Below are positions 62,328 to 64,000 of a DNA stretch of 64,000 nucleotides, piece after piece. Positions within the stretch are counted from its first letter, which is position 1; each line of letters opens with the position of its first letter. This DNA is from Thermogemmatispora carboxidivorans (GTDB taxonomy: Bacteria; Chloroflexota; Ktedonobacteria; Ktedonobacterales; Ktedonobacteraceae). The stretch covers positions 1,302,001 to 1,366,000 of the forward strand of contig NZ_JNIM01000001.1 of the NCBI RefSeq assembly GCF_000702505.1, written 5' to 3'. Below the pieces are notes generated by a model. The model saw only the letters and a program-made list of their open reading frames with translations, made no database searches and was not told the origin of the DNA. Both the position numbers and the translations under genes were made by a program.

Positions 62328-64000
62328 GTGGCCGTTTTCTGTCCGCATTGTGGCAAAGCCTTGCCCAGAGAGAATGCACGCTTCTGCAATAACTGTGGCA
62401 GATTTCTGCCTGCAACAAAGCAGGCTACTCCTTCCACTTCCGCCAGCGGAGAGCTATCCTCTTCTGGGCCGCTGGCGACCCAGGGGCCAGCTGGGAAGAC
62501 GCCTACCTCTGGCAATGTGCATGTGCCTCCTCCCTGGCTGGATCAGTTAGATCGGGAGGTGGCCAGCCGCCGCTGGCGGGCACCGCGCCGTGACTCGCTT
62601 GAACGCTTGCCTGGCCAGCCTGGGGAAACAGAGAGTACTTTTCAGGCTGCTTCTTCTACGGGTGACTCATCTGATCTGGCTGCCTCCGCGCAGCCAGATC
62701 AGGGGTCTGCGCCTTCGCGGTCAGTCCAGCCTGCTGCGCCTCACTTAAGCTCTCCTTCTAGTGACCAGGAGTCGGCTGCTGCGGGAGATGCAGAGGACCT
62801 GTCGGAGACCGCCGCGGTGGCAGAGGCCTGGCGCCGGGCCTGGTTGGCTGATGCGCCAACCTCGGCAGTGCCTGCTACTCGCTCGGAAGAGACTCCGACA
62901 GAAGAGGCTGATCAGTCGTCCCTACCCTCTGCTCCAACAGAGGAGCCGCGCCCAGCTCGCCCGCTCTCCCCGCGCGAGTTGCATGTCCGTGTCTGGGAGG
63001 AGAATGAGACCCTGATTATGCCTCAGCCGGCGGAAGTAAGCGCTGCTGAACCTCGGCAGCAGCCGGTCTCGGGGCAGACGTTGACCGAGGAGGGTTGGTC
63101 TCTGGCTCCGGCTGAGAGCGCCTTGCCTTCTCTCCCCTATGAAGACATGCCCACGCAGGGGCATCTCTTAGGGATAGAGCTATCACGCTCGGAACATGCC
63201 CACCCCAGCAGGCAAGAGGATCGGCCTCAGGCGGCTGTCGATGATCTACCGACGATGCCGCTCAAGGCCAGTCCCGGGCCAGGGCTAGTCATTGAGCGTG
63301 CCTCAACGCCTCGCCCTACCCGTTGGCAGGAGCACGAGTTGAGCAGGGAGCTGGACCGGCCTGGCAAAGGGCCAGTCAGTTCTCGTGCCCTCTCGGGGGA
63401 CATTGAGGAGCTGGACACCATGCGCCTGGCAGCGCAGCCTCCTGCCGGGCCTGGGGTAGCCTCTGGCCCGTGGCGCTCTCAGCCTGTCACCCCGTTGCCC
63501 GCGTCCTCGCTTCCCTCACCTGCTGGGTCACCTCCATCGTTACCGGGGATTGGTGAAGCCTCCTTCTTTGGGGCTCCGGCCACAGGGACTGGAGCGGGAG
63601 GGCCTCCCTCCAGACCGGCAGAGATCGCCAGCTGGGGAGCTAGCAAGAGTGAGCAGGCCCCCCACCTGGCTCATCCCTCGCTCCGCCACTGGGAAGCTGA
63701 GGAAACGGCGGCTCTGCCCCAGGTCGAAAAGCCCGGCTCGTCGCCGGCTGCGCGCTCAACTGCCGCCGAAGGCCAGGCTCCACGGCGACGTAAGCGACCG
63801 CTGGCCATTGTCGCGCTGATTCTGGCTTTGCTCCTCATCAGCGGCGCTTTGACTGCCTGGGTGGTGGTGTATCAGCCGTTCAGTGTTCCACTCATTACTC
63901 AACCTCAGCAGGCATTTAGCGATCAGCGCCTCGGCGTAGCGCTCTCATACCCACAAGGGTGGAGCTATCGCCTGGATTACCAGCAGGGAAAGGTCACTTT
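62328..64000 (+). CDS. Zinc-ribbon transmembrane protein, open at the right edge
   Basis: From GTG 62328 (AGGAGG six bases upstream) the frame is open to the window end, at least 557 codons. The N-terminus is a zinc ribbon (CPHC...CNNC). About 460 residues rich in P, S, A and E follow and look disordered. A membrane helix (RKRPLAIVALILALLLISGALTAWVVV) lies near residue 500, and the exterior begins GVALSYPQGWSYRLDYQQG, like a PsbP or DUF1795-type beta domain. It repeats the plan of the proteins at 19391 and 29526. The function is unknown. Confidence 0.8.
   Translation, partial: MAVFCPHCGKALPRENARFCNNCGRFLPATKQATPSTSASGELSSSGPLATQGPAGKTPTSGNVHVPPPWLDQLDREVASRRWRAPRRDSLERLPGQPGETESTFQAASSTGDSSDLAASAQPDQGSAPSRSVQPAAPHLSSPSSDQESAAAGDAEDLSETAAVAEAWRRAWLADAPTSAVPATRSEETPTEEADQSSLPSAPTEEPRPARPLSPRELHVRVWEENETLIMPQPAEVSAAEPRQQPVSGQTLTEEGWSLAPAESALPSLPYEDMPTQGHLLGIELSRSEHAHPSRQEDRPQAAVDDLPTMPLKASPGPGLVIERASTPRPTRWQEHELSRELDRPGKGPVSSRALSGDIEELDTMRLAAQPPAGPGVASGPWRSQPVTPLPASSLPSPAGSPPSLPGIGEASFFGAPATGTGAGGPPSRPAEIASWGASKSEQAPHLAHPSLRHWEAEETAALPQVEKPGSSPAARSTAAEGQAPRRRKRPLAIVALILALLLISGALTAWVVVYQPFSVPLITQPQQAFSDQRLGVALSYPQGWSYRLDYQQGKVT

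Overview
The window is about 64 kb of GC-rich bacterial DNA with dense genes on both strands. I see no rRNA, tRNA, insertion sequence, prophage or CRISPR array. The gene mix points to an aerobic Chloroflexota of the Ktedonobacteria type, and Thermogemmatispora-like is my best guess from memory (not verified). It includes zinc-ribbon and Ser/Thr-kinase membrane proteins, F420/flavin luciferase-like enzymes, molybdenum hydroxylases, and a CysO/CysM/Mec cysteine route otherwise best known in Actinobacteria. Many starts are GTG or TTG behind strong purine-rich ribosome sites. Recognisable promoters mostly read TTGNCN-17/18-TANACT or TATAAT.

Left part (1-16 kb). The end of an operon encodes an unusual complex I-like electron-input module: a NuoI/NuoE hybrid, a NuoF-like protein and an 802-residue NuoG/GltD/NuoI hybrid, closed by a strong terminator. 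Then come a small XRE regulator with a large inverted repeat at its promoter, a GH1 beta-glycosidase, a BON-domain protein and a BCS1-like AAA ATPase. A reverse-strand operon follows with a redoxin-fold protein lacking its cysteine, a bacterial INSIG-like membrane protein and a cystathionine-type PLP enzyme. PurU and a YceI protein with a clear promoter plus operator end this part.

Middle (16-36 kb). HAD phosphatase, GNAT and luciferase-like genes precede a region rich in surface or signalling proteins. These are a zinc-ribbon pseudokinase behind a long structured leader, a polyprenyl diphosphate synthase, a disordered basic protein, a lipoprotein-like protein, an agmatinase-family enzyme, a transmembrane Ser/Thr kinase, a zinc-ribbon protein with an Ig-like exterior, an amidase, a secreted EXORDIUM-like protein and a MuiA-family protein.

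36-46 kb. A three-gene molybdenum hydroxylase operon has the exact [4Fe-4S] cysteine spacing of the 4-hydroxybenzoyl-CoA reductase beta subunit. A PaaK-type CoA ligase follows, then a beta-sandwich protein, a Gfo/Idh/MocA oxidoreductase and a second luciferase-like enzyme.

46-64 kb. Sulfur metabolism dominates: MetY, then a MoeZ-like E1 with an N-terminal rhodanese domain followed by cysO-cysM-mec. Also here are a secreted beta-helix protein, an orphan molybdopterin hydroxylase subunit, a TrpF-like protein, a Fur regulator with a near-perfect Fur box beside a VIT-type metal transporter, a MarR-EmrB efflux operon and an FAD-dependent oxidoreductase. The last gene, a zinc-ribbon membrane protein, runs off the right edge.
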